A DNA stretch of 44,936 bases, from the NCBI GenBank assembly GCA_028712665.1, contig JAQTRC010000018.1, forward strand, positions 1 to 44,936. Reading direction: 5' to 3'. The position numbers were made by a program, and so were the translations under genes. The stretch comes from Desulfuromonadaceae bacterium. GTDB taxonomy: Bacteria; Desulfobacterota; Desulfuromonadia; Geobacterales; Pseudopelobacteraceae. Below the pieces are notes generated by a model. It was not told where the DNA came from, did no database searches, and saw nothing but the letters and a program-made list of their open reading frames with translations. Of the stretch, positions 1 through 7,711 are shown in pieces (the first letter of the stretch is position 1; each line of letters opens with the position of its first letter).

Positions 1-2
1 CA

Positions 3-752
3 CGTACATTTGCCAAACGGGTTATTAACCGGGTTAACGGCAGAGTGCCTGTCATAGTCGGAGCATCATCCCCCGGCTTTGCGCCGATGCGTGAACTTAC
101 CGCCAGCGTAATGGATATGGGGGCTGCAGGCGTGATGGTAGCACCGCCATCTTCGTTAAGAACCGATGACCAGATCTATAATTATTTTGAAATGGTTGGA
201 GAGACACTAGGTTCCTCCGTCCCGTTCGTACTGCAGGATCATCCGGTTTCAACAGGGGTACAGATGACAACTTCGGTTATCCTGCGCATTATCAGGGCGG
301 TGCCGAGCTGTGTCATGTTGAAGCATGAGGATTGCCCAGGCCTGGCCAAGCTGTCTGCGATTCGAGCATCGAGTAAGCTGGGCGAAACACGTCGGGTTTC
401 GATATTGACAGGCAATGGCGGCGGTCTGTTTTTGCCTGAAGAGCTTACACGAGGTGCGGACGGCGCCATGACCGGCTTTGCCTATCCTGAAATGATGGTG
501 CAGGTCTGCAGAGCAGACGCAAGTGGCGATGCTGCGCGAGCCCACGATCTTTTCGATGCCTATCTGCCGCTTGCGCGTTACGAACAGCAACCTGGAATCG
601 GGCTTGCCGTCCGGAAATACATCCTTGCAAAACGAAGTATGATCGCTTCGGCCGCAATCCGGAAACCGGGCCCGAAATTGTCTGTAGAGGATATTGCAGA
701 TATCGAACTCCTTATTGAACGCCAGACAAGAAGGCTCCACGAGATAGGGTAA
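3..752 (+). CDS. DapA-family aldolase/lyase, 5' end outside window
   Basis: The open frame runs to the left edge without a stop, and the residues before the GTG at 45 (ending VNGRVPVIVG) match the interior of dihydrodipicolinate synthase-type proteins, so that GTG is not the start and roughly 50-60 N-terminal residues are missing. The family consists of class I aldolases that form a Schiff base with a lysine; the lysine of the VMLKHED motif (codon 321-323) is in the expected place. The segment equivalent to the YNVP motif of true DapA reads QDHP, so the catalytic tyrosine of DapA is absent. It is therefore better called a DapA-superfamily lyase of unknown substrate than a lysine biosynthesis enzyme. 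It is followed by a decayed region, not by a cotranscribed gene. Confidence 0.85.
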   Translation, partial: RTFAKRVINRVNGRVPVIVGASSPGFAPMRELTASVMDMGAAGVMVAPPSSLRTDDQIYNYFEMVGETLGSSVPFVLQDHPVSTGVQMTTSVILRIIRAVPSCVMLKHEDCPGLAKLSAIRASSKLGETRRVSILTGNGGGLFLPEELTRGADGAMTGFAYPEMMVQVCRADASGDAARAHDLFDAYLPLARYEQQPGIGLAVRKYILAKRSMIASAAIRKPGPKLSVEDIADIELLIERQTRRLHEIG

Positions 753-763
753 TCTCTATTATT

Positions 764-910
764 CTATCCTGTTCTGCCGGAGATCTGTAAAATATCAATA
801 ACGTCGCCAACAATCTGCTCCGGGGTTTAATTGTCCGTATCAATTTCATTAGAATGTCTCGGATAAGGAGCAGATATTTCAAGCATTTTAATCCCTTTTG
901 ACAACTCTCC
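764..910 (-). pseudogene. Decayed reading frame, possibly APS-kinase-like C-terminus
   Basis: On the minus strand a frame reads KGIKMLEISAPYPRH, then NEIDTDN, an in-frame TAA, then TPEQIVGDVIDIL and a TAG at 764-766. The pattern of a PY motif, an IDTD segment and a TPEQIV helix resembles the C-terminus of adenylylsulfate kinase-like P-loop kinases, in which an IDT segment and a final helix follow a PYE motif. No P-loop or start remains nearby, and the frame is closed by a stop about 60 bases further upstream, so this is at most a relic. The assignment is a motif-level guess. Confidence 0.3.
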
Positions 911-985
911 GGTTTCTTGTTCTGCTCCTTGACTCAACGCTGCTTCTGCTCTATAACTCTAGCCACTCTACGGGAGGGAGCAGCA

Positions 986-1678
986 ATGGATAGCGAATGG
1001 CTCAACGTAGTTATGCATCTTTCTGTTGCAACGGCAGCTGGGGGGCTTATCGGGCTGGAGCGGAGCTACCATGGACGCCCGGCAGGTTTCAGGACGCATA
1101 CTCTTGTCTGCGTTGCCTCAAGTCTCCTCATGCTCGTTACCATGTATCAAGGCAAATGGTTCACCGCAGCCGCGCTGGAGACGGTTCGGGTGGATCCTAC
1201 CCGAATGGCCCAGGGGGTGATGACCGGGATAGGCTTTCTTGGGGCGGGAGTGATTCTGCGGGAGGGGCTTGCAGTCCGGGGGCTGACAACTGCAGCTTCT
1301 ATCTGGATTACCGCCGCGATAGGAATTCTGGCCGGAGTTGGCTTCTATAGTGCCGTGATCATTGCAACAATCATTACTCTTGGAACATTATCAATTTTCC
1401 GAATGATTGAGAATAGAATGCCGTCGCAAGTGTTTGCTTCTCATTCCATTCTTTTTGATCGTAAAGATATCATGTCGGAGGCGGAAATCAGAAAGCTGCT
1501 TTCACAAAATGGCTTCTCGGTTGCAAATATCAGCTACCGATTGCTGGGTAACGGGGAACAACTGGAATACCGCATGACCGTGCGTACTATGGACATGAAT
1601 AATCTCGAAATACTGTCAAATGTACTCTTGGGAATAAGCTCTGTTATTGAATTCAACATCTCGCAGGATGGCGACTAA
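986..1678 (+). CDS. MgtC/SapB family membrane protein
   Basis: The 230-residue product begins MDSEWLNVVMHL and carries the family signature GGLIGLERSYHGRPAGFRTH near residues 18-37, followed by hydrophobic segments and GVMTGIGFLGAGVI, another MgtC hallmark. About four to five membrane helices occupy the first 145 residues, and a soluble C-terminal domain of about 80 residues follows, as in longer MgtC relatives. The ATG at 986 is preferred over an upstream GTG frame because a purine-rich ribosome site (GGGAGGGAG) lies just before it. MgtC proteins are linked to magnesium limitation and to modulation of the F-ATPase in pathogens; the role here is unknown. The next gene starts 3 bases after its stop, so the two are probably cotranscribed. 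Confidence 0.9.
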   Translation: MDSEWLNVVMHLSVATAAGGLIGLERSYHGRPAGFRTHTLVCVASSLLMLVTMYQGKWFTAAALETVRVDPTRMAQGVMTGIGFLGAGVILREGLAVRGLTTAASIWITAAIGILAGVGFYSAVIIATIITLGTLSIFRMIENRMPSQVFASHSILFDRKDIMSEAEIRKLLSQNGFSVANISYRLLGNGEQLEYRMTVRTMDMNNLEILSNVLLGISSVIEFNISQDGD

Positions 1679-1681
1679 GCC

Positions 1682-2029
1682 TTGAAACATCTGGCCCAGA
1701 CCATGAAAGCACTATCCGACCCGATCCGCCTGCGTATCGTTCTCCTATTGCAGGCCGAGGGGGAACTCTGCGTCTGCGATCTGATGGCGGTGCTCAATCT
1801 GCCGCAGTCCACCGTGTCGCGTCATCTGGCCTATCTGAAACGGAGCTGCTGGGTTGACACCCGCCGCGAGGGGGTCTGGATGCACTACGCTCTCAGCCGG
1901 GAAAGCTGTGATATCTGCAGGGATTTACTCATGATACTGAAACAGAATGCCGGCAACCTGCCCGAAGCAGAATCCGACCGCACCGCCCTGGCGGCCTTCC
2001 TGAAAGACAAACCCTCATGCTGCTCCTGA
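1682..2029 (+). CDS. ArsR/SmtB-family metalloregulator
   Basis: This 115-residue winged-helix protein starts with a TTG and contains MKALSDPIRLRIV, typical of the first ArsR helices. It has the metal-binding ELCVCDL motif (Cys30 and Cys32) and the recognition helix LPQSTVSRHLAYL. ArsR-type repressors release DNA when thiol-philic ions such as arsenite or antimonite bind to these cysteines. The C-terminus carries two further cysteines (SCCS). It lies immediately after the MgtC-type gene and converges on a CDF-like transporter, which suggests control of local metal transport. An ATG at 1704 is an alternative start but would remove the first helix. Confidence 0.85.
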   Translation: MKHLAQTMKALSDPIRLRIVLLLQAEGELCVCDLMAVLNLPQSTVSRHLAYLKRSCWVDTRREGVWMHYALSRESCDICRDLLMILKQNAGNLPEAESDRTALAAFLKDKPSCCS

Positions 2030-2032
2030 TCT

Positions 2033-2075
2033 CGCAAATACGGGCCGTTCATCAACTGACAGGCCCGTATTTGCG
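2033..2075. terminator. Perfect 14-bp stem between convergent genes
   Basis: CGCAAATACGGGCC (2033-2046) is matched exactly by its reverse complement at 2062-2075, with a 15-base loop. It starts 3 bases after the ArsR stop and lies just before the stop of the converging transporter gene, the usual place for a bidirectional terminator. There is no clear T-run on either side, so factor-independent termination is inferred only from position and stem strength. Confidence 0.6.
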
Positions 2076-2098
2076 CAATAATCCAATCTCGATTTAGT

Positions 2099-2743
2099 TC
2101 AACTCTTTGTGCAACAGCATGAACAGTTCAACCCCCTGGCTTTATCAAACGATTCCCGCCCCTCCTTGAAGGCCAGCCAGGCGATCAGCAGCGCACCGAT
2201 CGCGTCCAGGCTGCCTATGCCGGTCAGTTCATAACCGACGCTTGAAATCATCAGAACCAGGGAGAGGTAGACGCATGCGCGTGAACAGGCGGCGTCGGCA
2301 AGAATGGCCTGGGATTCTAGCGCCCTGCCGACCTTTGTCTTCTGACGAATCAGGTACCACATGAAAGAGATCGATGCCAGCGAGATAACAATGCCCCAGA
2401 GGGTTGTTTCCGGTTTGTGCTGCTGATAGATGCTCAGCAGGCCCGATATTACCAGACCGGTTGTCAGCAGATAAAATGCTCCGCCTGTGATCCGAAGCGC
2501 CCGCTGCTCGAACTCATCCCTTGATTCGCCGCCGTTCGTTTTGATCCTTTGCAGCATATGCCAGACACCGACCGCCGATATAACCTCGATAAACGAGTCC
2601 AGACCGAATCCGAACAGCGCCAGCGTCTCATCGGCTGCCCCCATCCAGGTTGAAATACCCCCCTCGACGATGTTGTAGATAATGGTGAACAGCGCCAGAT
2701 AGTTGGCTCGGGAATGCAGGTTGCTTTTGGATGATCTGGTCAT
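2099..2743 (-). CDS. CDF-like cation transporter
   Basis: The 214-residue protein has about five to six hydrophobic helices and resembles the membrane domain of cation diffusion facilitators: GFGLDSFIEVISA near residue 47 and the later ILADAACSRACVYLSL segment correspond to the helix 2 and helix 5 metal-site regions. It lacks the usual cytoplasmic C-terminal domain and ends in a cysteine cluster (NCSCCC) that could bind metal. It converges on an ArsR regulator that also ends in cysteines. In-frame codons continue upstream of the ATG at 2743 without a standard start, so a longer protein cannot be excluded. Substrate unknown. Confidence 0.75.
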   Translation of the reverse strand: MTRSSKSNLHSRANYLALFTIIYNIVEGGISTWMGAADETLALFGFGLDSFIEVISAVGVWHMLQRIKTNGGESRDEFEQRALRITGGAFYLLTTGLVISGLLSIYQQHKPETTLWGIVISLASISFMWYLIRQKTKVGRALESQAILADAACSRACVYLSLVLMISSVGYELTGIGSLDAIGALLIAWLAFKEGRESFDKARGLNCSCCCTKS

Positions 2744-2972
2744 GGCGTCAGGCCAGGTCTGTTTGATCCGGTGAAGTTCGTCATTCGGGAGTGCCAGAGC
2801 AGCGTCAAATGTTTTTGTTTTTTTGTTTGCCCAGCTGATTTCCGTGGCTGCATATACGTCTCCATTTATTGTTATTCAGCAAGCTAACGCTCGTAATCAG
2901 GCCGCAACTGACGTCTGAATTCAGCGGGTGGGTGAAGGCAACCTCATGTTTTCATACCGTTCTCCCATCATC

Positions 2973-3971
2973 TTAGCCTTTCAGATTAAAGCTCGAAAAC
3001 AGAATCGGCCAGGATGCAATCAGAGTATAAATGAAAAATGAAAATAGCGATACTGCAGCAAGTTTCCGTTGAATTGCAGGGATGATCATTCCAAGAGTTT
3101 CCTTTTTGCGGAACGGCTGCAAAAGCCCAACACCAAGCCCCGTTATCGTTCCCAGCGACATAAGAGCGTAAAGTGGATAACCGACATAACCATATTCTTT
3201 CTGCAATATGCAGAACGGACAGTGATGCGACGGCATTTCGTAGAAATAGAGGGAAATGAATGAGATAATTGAGGCGATGGATATTACGAAGGTAACTCCG
3301 CTCATGATGGCGAAGATATAGCTCCCTTTTCCTTTCAGGAAAAGCCTTGCGCCGGCAGCCAACGTTGCCGCCATGCATGAGTAGAAGAGTATTTTCATCG
3401 GAGCGGTGGGTATGGCCAGAATTTCTGAAGCAATCCCGCGAGAACCTTGGCTGAAAAGAGTGCCGCAGCAGGAGGTTATTATGTCCGGCTTGAGTCCCGT
3501 AAAGTAGATGCATTGCACAACGGTTTCAGTCAGGATAAATGGGGCCATTATCAACAGCAGAAGGTACTTGGCACGGATCAGCGGATAATCATACCCCCGG
3601 TTGTCGGCGTGATTCAGGATAAGCCAGAGACCGGCCAGGATGAAGTTGAGTACCTTGAGCAGCAGGGTCGGATAGCCGAAGCTGTTGACCGTCAAGGTTC
3701 CCACGGCGCACATGGCCCCCACAAACAGATGAGAGATGCTGTCGGCGGTCTGGATGAACAGAAACAGGGAGAGGAGTTGGAGCGCCAGCAAATAACTGGC
3801 GATGCTGGAGATCAGGCAGGTGCGACGTTCCAGTGCCAGTTGAAGTTCGCTGCCGCTGTCGATGTCCCACCTGCGCAGGATCATAAATCCGCAGCTAGCG
3901 GCGTAGATTGTCATCAGGCTGATCAGAAGGGATGAGAGGAAGAGCGCCAGGATGCCGGGATGGAGGATCAT
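2973..3971 (-). CDS. Multi-pass membrane protein with CPFC motif, unknown
   Basis: The protein has 332 residues and about nine predicted membrane helices. Cysteine pairs sit in ITSCCGTLFS (about residue 168) and, late in the protein, in HHCPFCILQKEYGYVGYPLY. The His-His-Cys-Pro-Phe-Cys arrangement at a membrane edge suggests thiol-disulphide chemistry or copper/haem binding, but I do not recognise the family. Its start overlaps the stop of the ABC ATPase gene by 4 bases, so it is the last gene of the NosL/ABC operon and probably works with it. VKOR- or DsbB-like activity is a speculation from the CxxC motif only. Confidence 0.7.
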   Translation of the reverse strand: MILHPGILALFLSSLLISLMTIYAASCGFMILRRWDIDSGSELQLALERRTCLISSIASYLLALQLLSLFLFIQTADSISHLFVGAMCAVGTLTVNSFGYPTLLLKVLNFILAGLWLILNHADNRGYDYPLIRAKYLLLLIMAPFILTETVVQCIYFTGLKPDIITSCCGTLFSQGSRGIASEILAIPTAPMKILFYSCMAATLAAGARLFLKGKGSYIFAIMSGVTFVISIASIISFISLYFYEMPSHHCPFCILQKEYGYVGYPLYALMSLGTITGLGVGLLQPFRKKETLGMIIPAIQRKLAAVSLFSFFIYTLIASWPILFSSFNLKG

Positions 3972-4654
3972 GAACTTTTTATCTCATTGGCTATCCGACC
4001 GTCGCGCATCTCCACTACCCGGTCGGCCAAGCCGGAATCGTACACAATCGGGTCGTGGCTGGCCAGGATAATGGTCCTCCCCTTTGCCTTCAGATCAGTC
4101 ATGATATCGATGAATTCGCGTGACTGTATGCTGTCAAGATGGGAGGTCGGCTCATCAGCGATTATGATGGCGGGATTGTTGATCAACGCCCGGGCAATGG
4201 CCACCCGTTGGGCCTCGCCACCGGAAAGCCATTCGATCCTGGCATCGGCCCTCTGACCGAGATTGAACATCTCCAGGCTCTCCAGCGCTCTCCTGCGCAA
4301 AATGGAATACTTTTCTCCGGTTGGGTAGGCCGGGATCATGACATTTTCCAGGGCTGAAAGCCCCTTGATAAGATTGAATTGCTGGAAAATGAAACCGAAG
4401 GTGGAGCGGCGGATTTCGGTCAGGAACCGCTCCGGCAGGCTGGTGATCTCACGCTCATTCAAGAAGATCCGGCCGGAGGTGGGGCGGGCCATACAGGCCA
4501 TCAGGCCGAGCAGGGTGGTTTTGCCGGAACCGCTCGGCCCTTTGAGAACAGTCGTTTCGTGCAGACTCACATCCAGGGAAACAGGATGAAGAGCGGCGAA
4601 CTCGTTGGGGAGCCCGTGATTAAATACCTTGCTGATGCCGCGTGCGGATATCAT
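3968..4654 (-). CDS. ABC transporter ATPase (MacB/LolD type)
   Basis: The 228-residue nucleotide-binding subunit shows a Walker A (GPSGSGKTT), Q-loop (FQQFNLIKGL), signature WLSGGEAQRVAIARAL, Walker B IIIADEPTSHLD and H-loop ASHD. The short length and sequence type match MacB/LolD ATPases that pair with FtsX-type permeases and drive mechanotransmission across the envelope rather than simple uptake. The ATG at 4654 is chosen because AGGAGAT precedes it; a longer frame to 4717 overlaps the permease and lacks homology. The permease gene ends 10 bases upstream, and two NosL-like genes precede it, so this is a NosL-associated ABC system. Confidence 0.92.
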   Translation of the reverse strand: MISARGISKVFNHGLPNEFAALHPVSLDVSLHETTVLKGPSGSGKTTLLGLMACMARPTSGRIFLNEREITSLPERFLTEIRRSTFGFIFQQFNLIKGLSALENVMIPAYPTGEKYSILRRRALESLEMFNLGQRADARIEWLSGGEAQRVAIARALINNPAIIIADEPTSHLDSIQSREFIDIMTDLKAKGRTIILASHDPIVYDSGLADRVVEMRDGRIANEIKSS

Positions 4655-4664
4655 GGATATCTCC

Positions 4665-5798
4665 TCAGCGCATGACCGCGTCGGGGTCGATTGTTGCCGC
4701 CCGCCACGAGGGGACAATGGTGGTGATCGTGTAGGGAACTACGGTCAGGAAGAAGAGTGTCGCCACTTGACCCAAGTCGAGAAACGGGGTCAGGGGAAAG
4801 GCGGGATATAGTGTTGACCAGCCTTTGAGTACCGGCGCGAAAAGTGCCGACGAAGTGAAAAATACATGGAGATAGGCCAGGATGATTCCGACCAGAAAAG
4901 CGGTTAGCGAAATGACGGTTCCCTCCCAGAATTTCATCAGCAGGATATCGGAAGTTTCCCAGCCAACCGCCTTGAGGATACCGATTTCTCTCCGCTCTTC
5001 GGCAGAGAGGCCGGTGGCTTTCTCCCAGGCAAAGATGACGAAGGCCAGAATTGCGGCGCTGAAGATTACGATCAGCAGCCCGGAACGCCAGCCGAAGAGT
5101 GCGTCGTAGGTGCGCAGGATCTCGGTGCGTACAATGGGGCGGGTGTCTGGATAGATCCGGGTGATCTTTTCGGCAATGATCCCGTACTCCCTGGAATTGC
5201 GCACCCGCAGAGCCAAGTCGGTGGCCTGATCTGCCGGGATGCCGGTGAAGTCGCGATAATCCTCTTCAGAGAGCAGTATCAGGTCGTTGGCTAGCAGTTG
5301 CGATTCGTGCTCTAGAATGTTTCTGATTTTAAAGCTGCGAGGAATGCCGTCGTGACCGGTAAAAGCAATGATGTCGCCTCTATTGGCGCCGCGCATCATG
5401 GATATGCCGCTACCGATGTCTATGCTGCCCTGTTGTGGCGGATTCCCGGCCGGTACCGTCAGTGTGTAATTGGCCTTGAAGGCGCTGTCAAAATGGTAGC
5501 CCCATAACCGTGGACGTACCGAGATAACGCCGTTGATCTTTAGAATCCTGTCGCTCCAGGCAATTGGAATGGTCTGGTAGCGGCCGGCCAGGGTGCGCTG
5601 TACGATGATCTCCGGGGCTTCATTGAGCAGCAGGGCCGCCTCGCGCTTGAGAGCGTGGGTGAAAAAGAGTACCGAGGCCAGAATAAAGACGATCAAGGTA
5701 TATACCAAGAGCAGTGCGCAGTTTTTCCCCTTGCGCCGGAGGAGCGACGAAAGGGTGAAATCGATGATATGCCGCTGGCGTTCAATCAAGTTGGGCAT
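4665..5798 (-). CDS. ABC transporter permease, FtsX/MacB type
   Basis: The protein has 377 residues: an N-terminal helix near residues 25-47, a large periplasmic domain of about 190 residues like MacB_PCD, then three helices forming the FtsX core, with the typical ERREIGILKAVGWETSDI coupling segment around residue 270. It ends in DPDAVMR. Such permeases act as dimers with a MacB-type ATPase. The gene lies between a small anchored protein (overlap 17 bases) and the ATPase. Given the NosL partners it may help deliver or remove copper or a metallated lipoprotein; that is inferred from context. Confidence 0.88.
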   Translation of the reverse strand: MPNLIERQRHIIDFTLSSLLRRKGKNCALLLVYTLIVFILASVLFFTHALKREAALLLNEAPEIIVQRTLAGRYQTIPIAWSDRILKINGVISVRPRLWGYHFDSAFKANYTLTVPAGNPPQQGSIDIGSGISMMRGANRGDIIAFTGHDGIPRSFKIRNILEHESQLLANDLILLSEEDYRDFTGIPADQATDLALRVRNSREYGIIAEKITRIYPDTRPIVRTEILRTYDALFGWRSGLLIVIFSAAILAFVIFAWEKATGLSAEERREIGILKAVGWETSDILLMKFWEGTVISLTAFLVGIILAYLHVFFTSSALFAPVLKGWSTLYPAFPLTPFLDLGQVATLFFLTVVPYTITTIVPSWRAATIDPDAVMR

Positions 5799-6096
5799 GG
5801 TTCCTCAGCAGATGAGGCGGCGGCTCGACCAGTGCGCCGCTGGGGAAATGATCCAGCGACATCTGAGCGTCTTGAAAAGGTGTCGAGATATCGGCCATAC
5901 TTAGGTGCCGGGTATAGGTCGCCTCGGTAAAAATGGAGAGGTCGGTCAGTTCCAGCTGCCTCACCAGGGCATTTTTGCGGGCGAAGAGCGGCCCGGATGT
6001 CCGGACTTCGTTTGAGGCGTGCAGGAATATCATGGCCAGAAGCAAAACCAGCCCCGCGACAGTCCGCAGGAAGATCGTCGAGCGCCGCAACGCCAT
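5782..6096 (-). CDS. Small membrane-anchored protein of the NosL operon
   Basis: The 104-residue product has one N-terminal helix (about residues 8-26) followed by a soluble, probably periplasmic, tail containing ATYTRHLSMADISTPFQD and LDHFPSGALVEPPP. I do not recognise a named domain. Its stop overlaps the permease start and its ATG abuts the NosL stop, so translation is likely coupled with both neighbours. A histidine- and aspartate-containing tail next to a copper-type module might bind metal or act as an adaptor for the permease, but there is no direct evidence. Confidence 0.7.
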   Translation of the reverse strand: MALRRSTIFLRTVAGLVLLLAMIFLHASNEVRTSGPLFARKNALVRQLELTDLSIFTEATYTRHLSMADISTPFQDAQMSLDHFPSGALVEPPPHLLRNHAQLD

Positions 6097-6584
6097 CAGT
6101 CCAGCGCCCTTAGGAGCGCCGGAGTTACATCACTAAAACGGATAATGGATTTTCCCTTGTGATCTTTCAGGAAGTCACGCGCTTCGGCTTCCCTGACAAA
6201 AGGGATCAACTCTCGCCCCATCGGTCCGTAGACGTCGCTTCCGGAAACATAATATGCCGTGAGTCCATCCAGCAAGGTCAGGTCGTAATAGTTGGTGACG
6301 AACAGTGCGGAGATGTCGGCCGGTTTTTTGCCGGGAGCGTAACGGGGCAGATTCAGGTAATATTTGAACATATCCTTGGCCCCATCGAAATGGAATATCG
6401 AACCATCTTGAAACTGGATCTGGGCTGCAAAATCGGGATACTTGGCCACGAACATGCCGCATACCGGGCATTTGTCCCTGGGGCCCGCCTTTTGTGGTTT
6501 CAGGTTGTCTGCGAAGGCTGGTGAAGTCCCTACTATAAAAGCCGCAATAAAAATTAACACTATTTTGAGCGATTTATTGTTCAT
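6096..6584 (-). CDS. NosL-family protein (copper-site Cys-x2-Cys-Gly-Met)
   Basis: The 162-residue product has a signal peptide-like N-terminus (residues 1-25, ending PAFAD) and then KCPVCGMFVAKYPDF, with Cys39, Cys42 and Met44 in the arrangement used by NosL for Cu(I). The sequence continues with FQDGSIFHFDGAKDMFKYYL, conserved in NosL. NosL proteins are copper chaperones first known from nitrous oxide reductase maturation. No lipobox cysteine is obvious at the cleavage site, so it may be soluble in the periplasm. No nosZ is present here, so a copper role outside denitrification is likely. It follows a second NosL-like gene with only a 10-base gap. Confidence 0.88.
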   Translation of the reverse strand: MNNKSLKIVLIFIAAFIVGTSPAFADNLKPQKAGPRDKCPVCGMFVAKYPDFAAQIQFQDGSIFHFDGAKDMFKYYLNLPRYAPGKKPADISALFVTNYYDLTLLDGLTAYYVSGSDVYGPMGRELIPFVREAEARDFLKDHKGKSIIRFSDVTPALLRALD

Positions 6585-6594
6585 ACGGACCTCC

Positions 6595-7092
6595 TTACGG
6601 CTTGAGTGATCTCTTCATCTTGCGGCGTTCGCGGATCTGTTTCGTGTCCTTGTACATGTCTTCGTATGCTGCCTTTATGGCATCATCAAAAGTCACCAGC
6701 ATTCCACCGTTTTCTTTGATAAATTTTTCAGCGACATGTTTATCTTCAAAAGCCCATTTGGCGTTCATTGTCATCACTCCCGGCTTTTTGCCGCCTAAAA
6801 CCCAGTTAGCACTTTCCGCGTCAATCAGCTTTTTACTGTTATAGTCGCCCACGCCAATTGCCCTCGGCTCTTTGTCGATGTTATTCGCAAGATCAACAGC
6901 CGCACAGTGAAGACTGCATGCTCCGAAGGATGTACCGTCGTCATATTCGATCAAAATCCTGCTGTAAGCATATTTTGCTCTGTCCATGCCACAGTACGTA
7001 CACGATGAATGTTTTTCAATGTCACTATCCACTGCAAAAACGATGCTTGCAAGAGCCATTACAAAGATACCGGCGAGGATGAAATTTTTCAT
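6595..7092 (-). CDS. Second NosL-like periplasmic protein
   Basis: The 165-residue product has a signal peptide (residues 1-20), then SSCTYCGMDRAKYAYSR with Cys31, Cys34 and Met36, and a further pair in GACSLHCAAVDL. It is distinct from the NosL protein encoded next to it and longer at the basic C-terminus (RERRKMKRSLKP). The second Cys-x3-Cys pair is typical of NosL relatives associated with ABC transporters. Two NosL proteins in one operon suggest successive steps of copper hand-over. The start overlaps the stop of the rhodanese gene by 4 bases. Confidence 0.85.
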   Translation of the reverse strand: MKNFILAGIFVMALASIVFAVDSDIEKHSSCTYCGMDRAKYAYSRILIEYDDGTSFGACSLHCAAVDLANNIDKEPRAIGVGDYNSKKLIDAESANWVLGGKKPGVMTMNAKWAFEDKHVAEKFIKENGGMLVTFDDAIKAAYEDMYKDTKQIRERRKMKRSLKP

Positions 7093-7424
7093 ATTTTGCC
7101 TTCATTTCTTTTTGGATTTTTTTCCTGGGCGCGCCCGGCCAACCGCCAGCCTGACATATGTCCATCAAGCAGCGTCACATTACGGTAACCGAAAAATCCG
7201 AGCAACCCCTTGACAATCTGCGCTCTGGGACCATGCTCGCAGGTTATCACAAGCTCGGAATTCTTGTCGGAGGGGATGTTCGCGAGCCGTAAGAGTATTT
7301 TCCAGGTTTGTGCGTGGATTGCGCCGGGTATATGTCCTTTTCGGAACTCGAAAATAGTACGGACATCGACAACGGTCGGTGGATTTTTCGATTTTATTCT
7401 TTTAGCCAATTCCTGGGGTTGCAT
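7089..7424 (-). CDS. Single-domain rhodanese
   Basis: The protein has 111 residues with the rhodanese hallmarks VVDVRTIFEFRKGHIPGAIHA at the front and the active-site loop ITCEHGPRA with Cys62. The C-terminal GYRNVTLLDGHMSGW segment completes the fold. It lacks a signal peptide, so it should be cytoplasmic. Such enzymes carry persulphide sulphur or bind thiophilic ions. Its position at the head of the NosL/ABC genes, overlapping the next gene by 4 bases, suggests that sulphur or copper transfer is part of the same process. Confidence 0.88.
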   Translation of the reverse strand: MQPQELAKRIKSKNPPTVVDVRTIFEFRKGHIPGAIHAQTWKILLRLANIPSDKNSELVITCEHGPRAQIVKGLLGFFGYRNVTLLDGHMSGWRLAGRAQEKNPKRNEGKI

Positions 7425-7461
7425 TTGATCTCCCTCTTCTTAAAGTTGCTTGCCGCTCTTG

Positions 7462-7680
7462 TCACGCTTTTTGATGCCTGATGTCTCTGAATATCCGGTA
7501 TGCAAGGAGCAGAAAGGGGCATGTGTGCCAAACCAGATCAAAAATATCGATAGGCTTTTTCAGCGTCCCCGCCGCAAGCATCCTGAATTTTTCCACTATA
7601 TGCGGCTGAGGTAAAAATGGCGCCAGGCCGAGTAACAGAGCAAGGGGAATTAAAAAACGGTATTCCAGCAAGTTTTTCAT
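7462..7680 (-). CDS. Small two-helix membrane protein
   Basis: The 72-residue product begins MKNLLEYRFLIP and has a hydrophobic segment LALLLGLAPFLP, the phrase KPIDIFDLVWH, and a second helix CPFLLLAYRIF. Similar short proteins in related bacteria are found beside metal or RND transport genes, but their function is unknown to me. The ATG at 7680 is preferred to an upstream start because AGGAAA precedes it and because the upstream frame runs through the J-domain gene. It is placed between the J-domain and rhodanese genes of the NosL operon. Confidence 0.65.
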   Translation of the reverse strand: MKNLLEYRFLIPLALLLGLAPFLPQPHIVEKFRMLAAGTLKKPIDIFDLVWHTCPFLLLAYRIFRDIRHQKA

Positions 7681-7711
7681 GAGCGTTTTCCTGATATAGA
7701 CGAACTGTTGA

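Noticed and set aside
45-752. GTG at 45 as start of the DapA-family gene
   Set aside because: The residues before it continue the family alignment and the frame is open to the window edge.
788-880. TCTGCTCC and GGAGCAGA as an inverted repeat
   Set aside because: Eight-base arms separated by about 45 bases, inside a decayed region; chance is likely.
2744-2880. N-terminal extension of the CDF-like transporter
   Set aside because: Codons upstream of the ATG at 2743 stay open and look protein-like (SWANKKTKTFDAALALPND), but there is no ATG, GTG or TTG start in frame before a stop; it may be the relic of another gene.
3447-3935. Plus-strand frame of 162 codons opposite the CPFC membrane protein
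   Set aside because: Antisense shadow with no recognisable domain; the minus-strand gene is supported by membrane topology and operon context.
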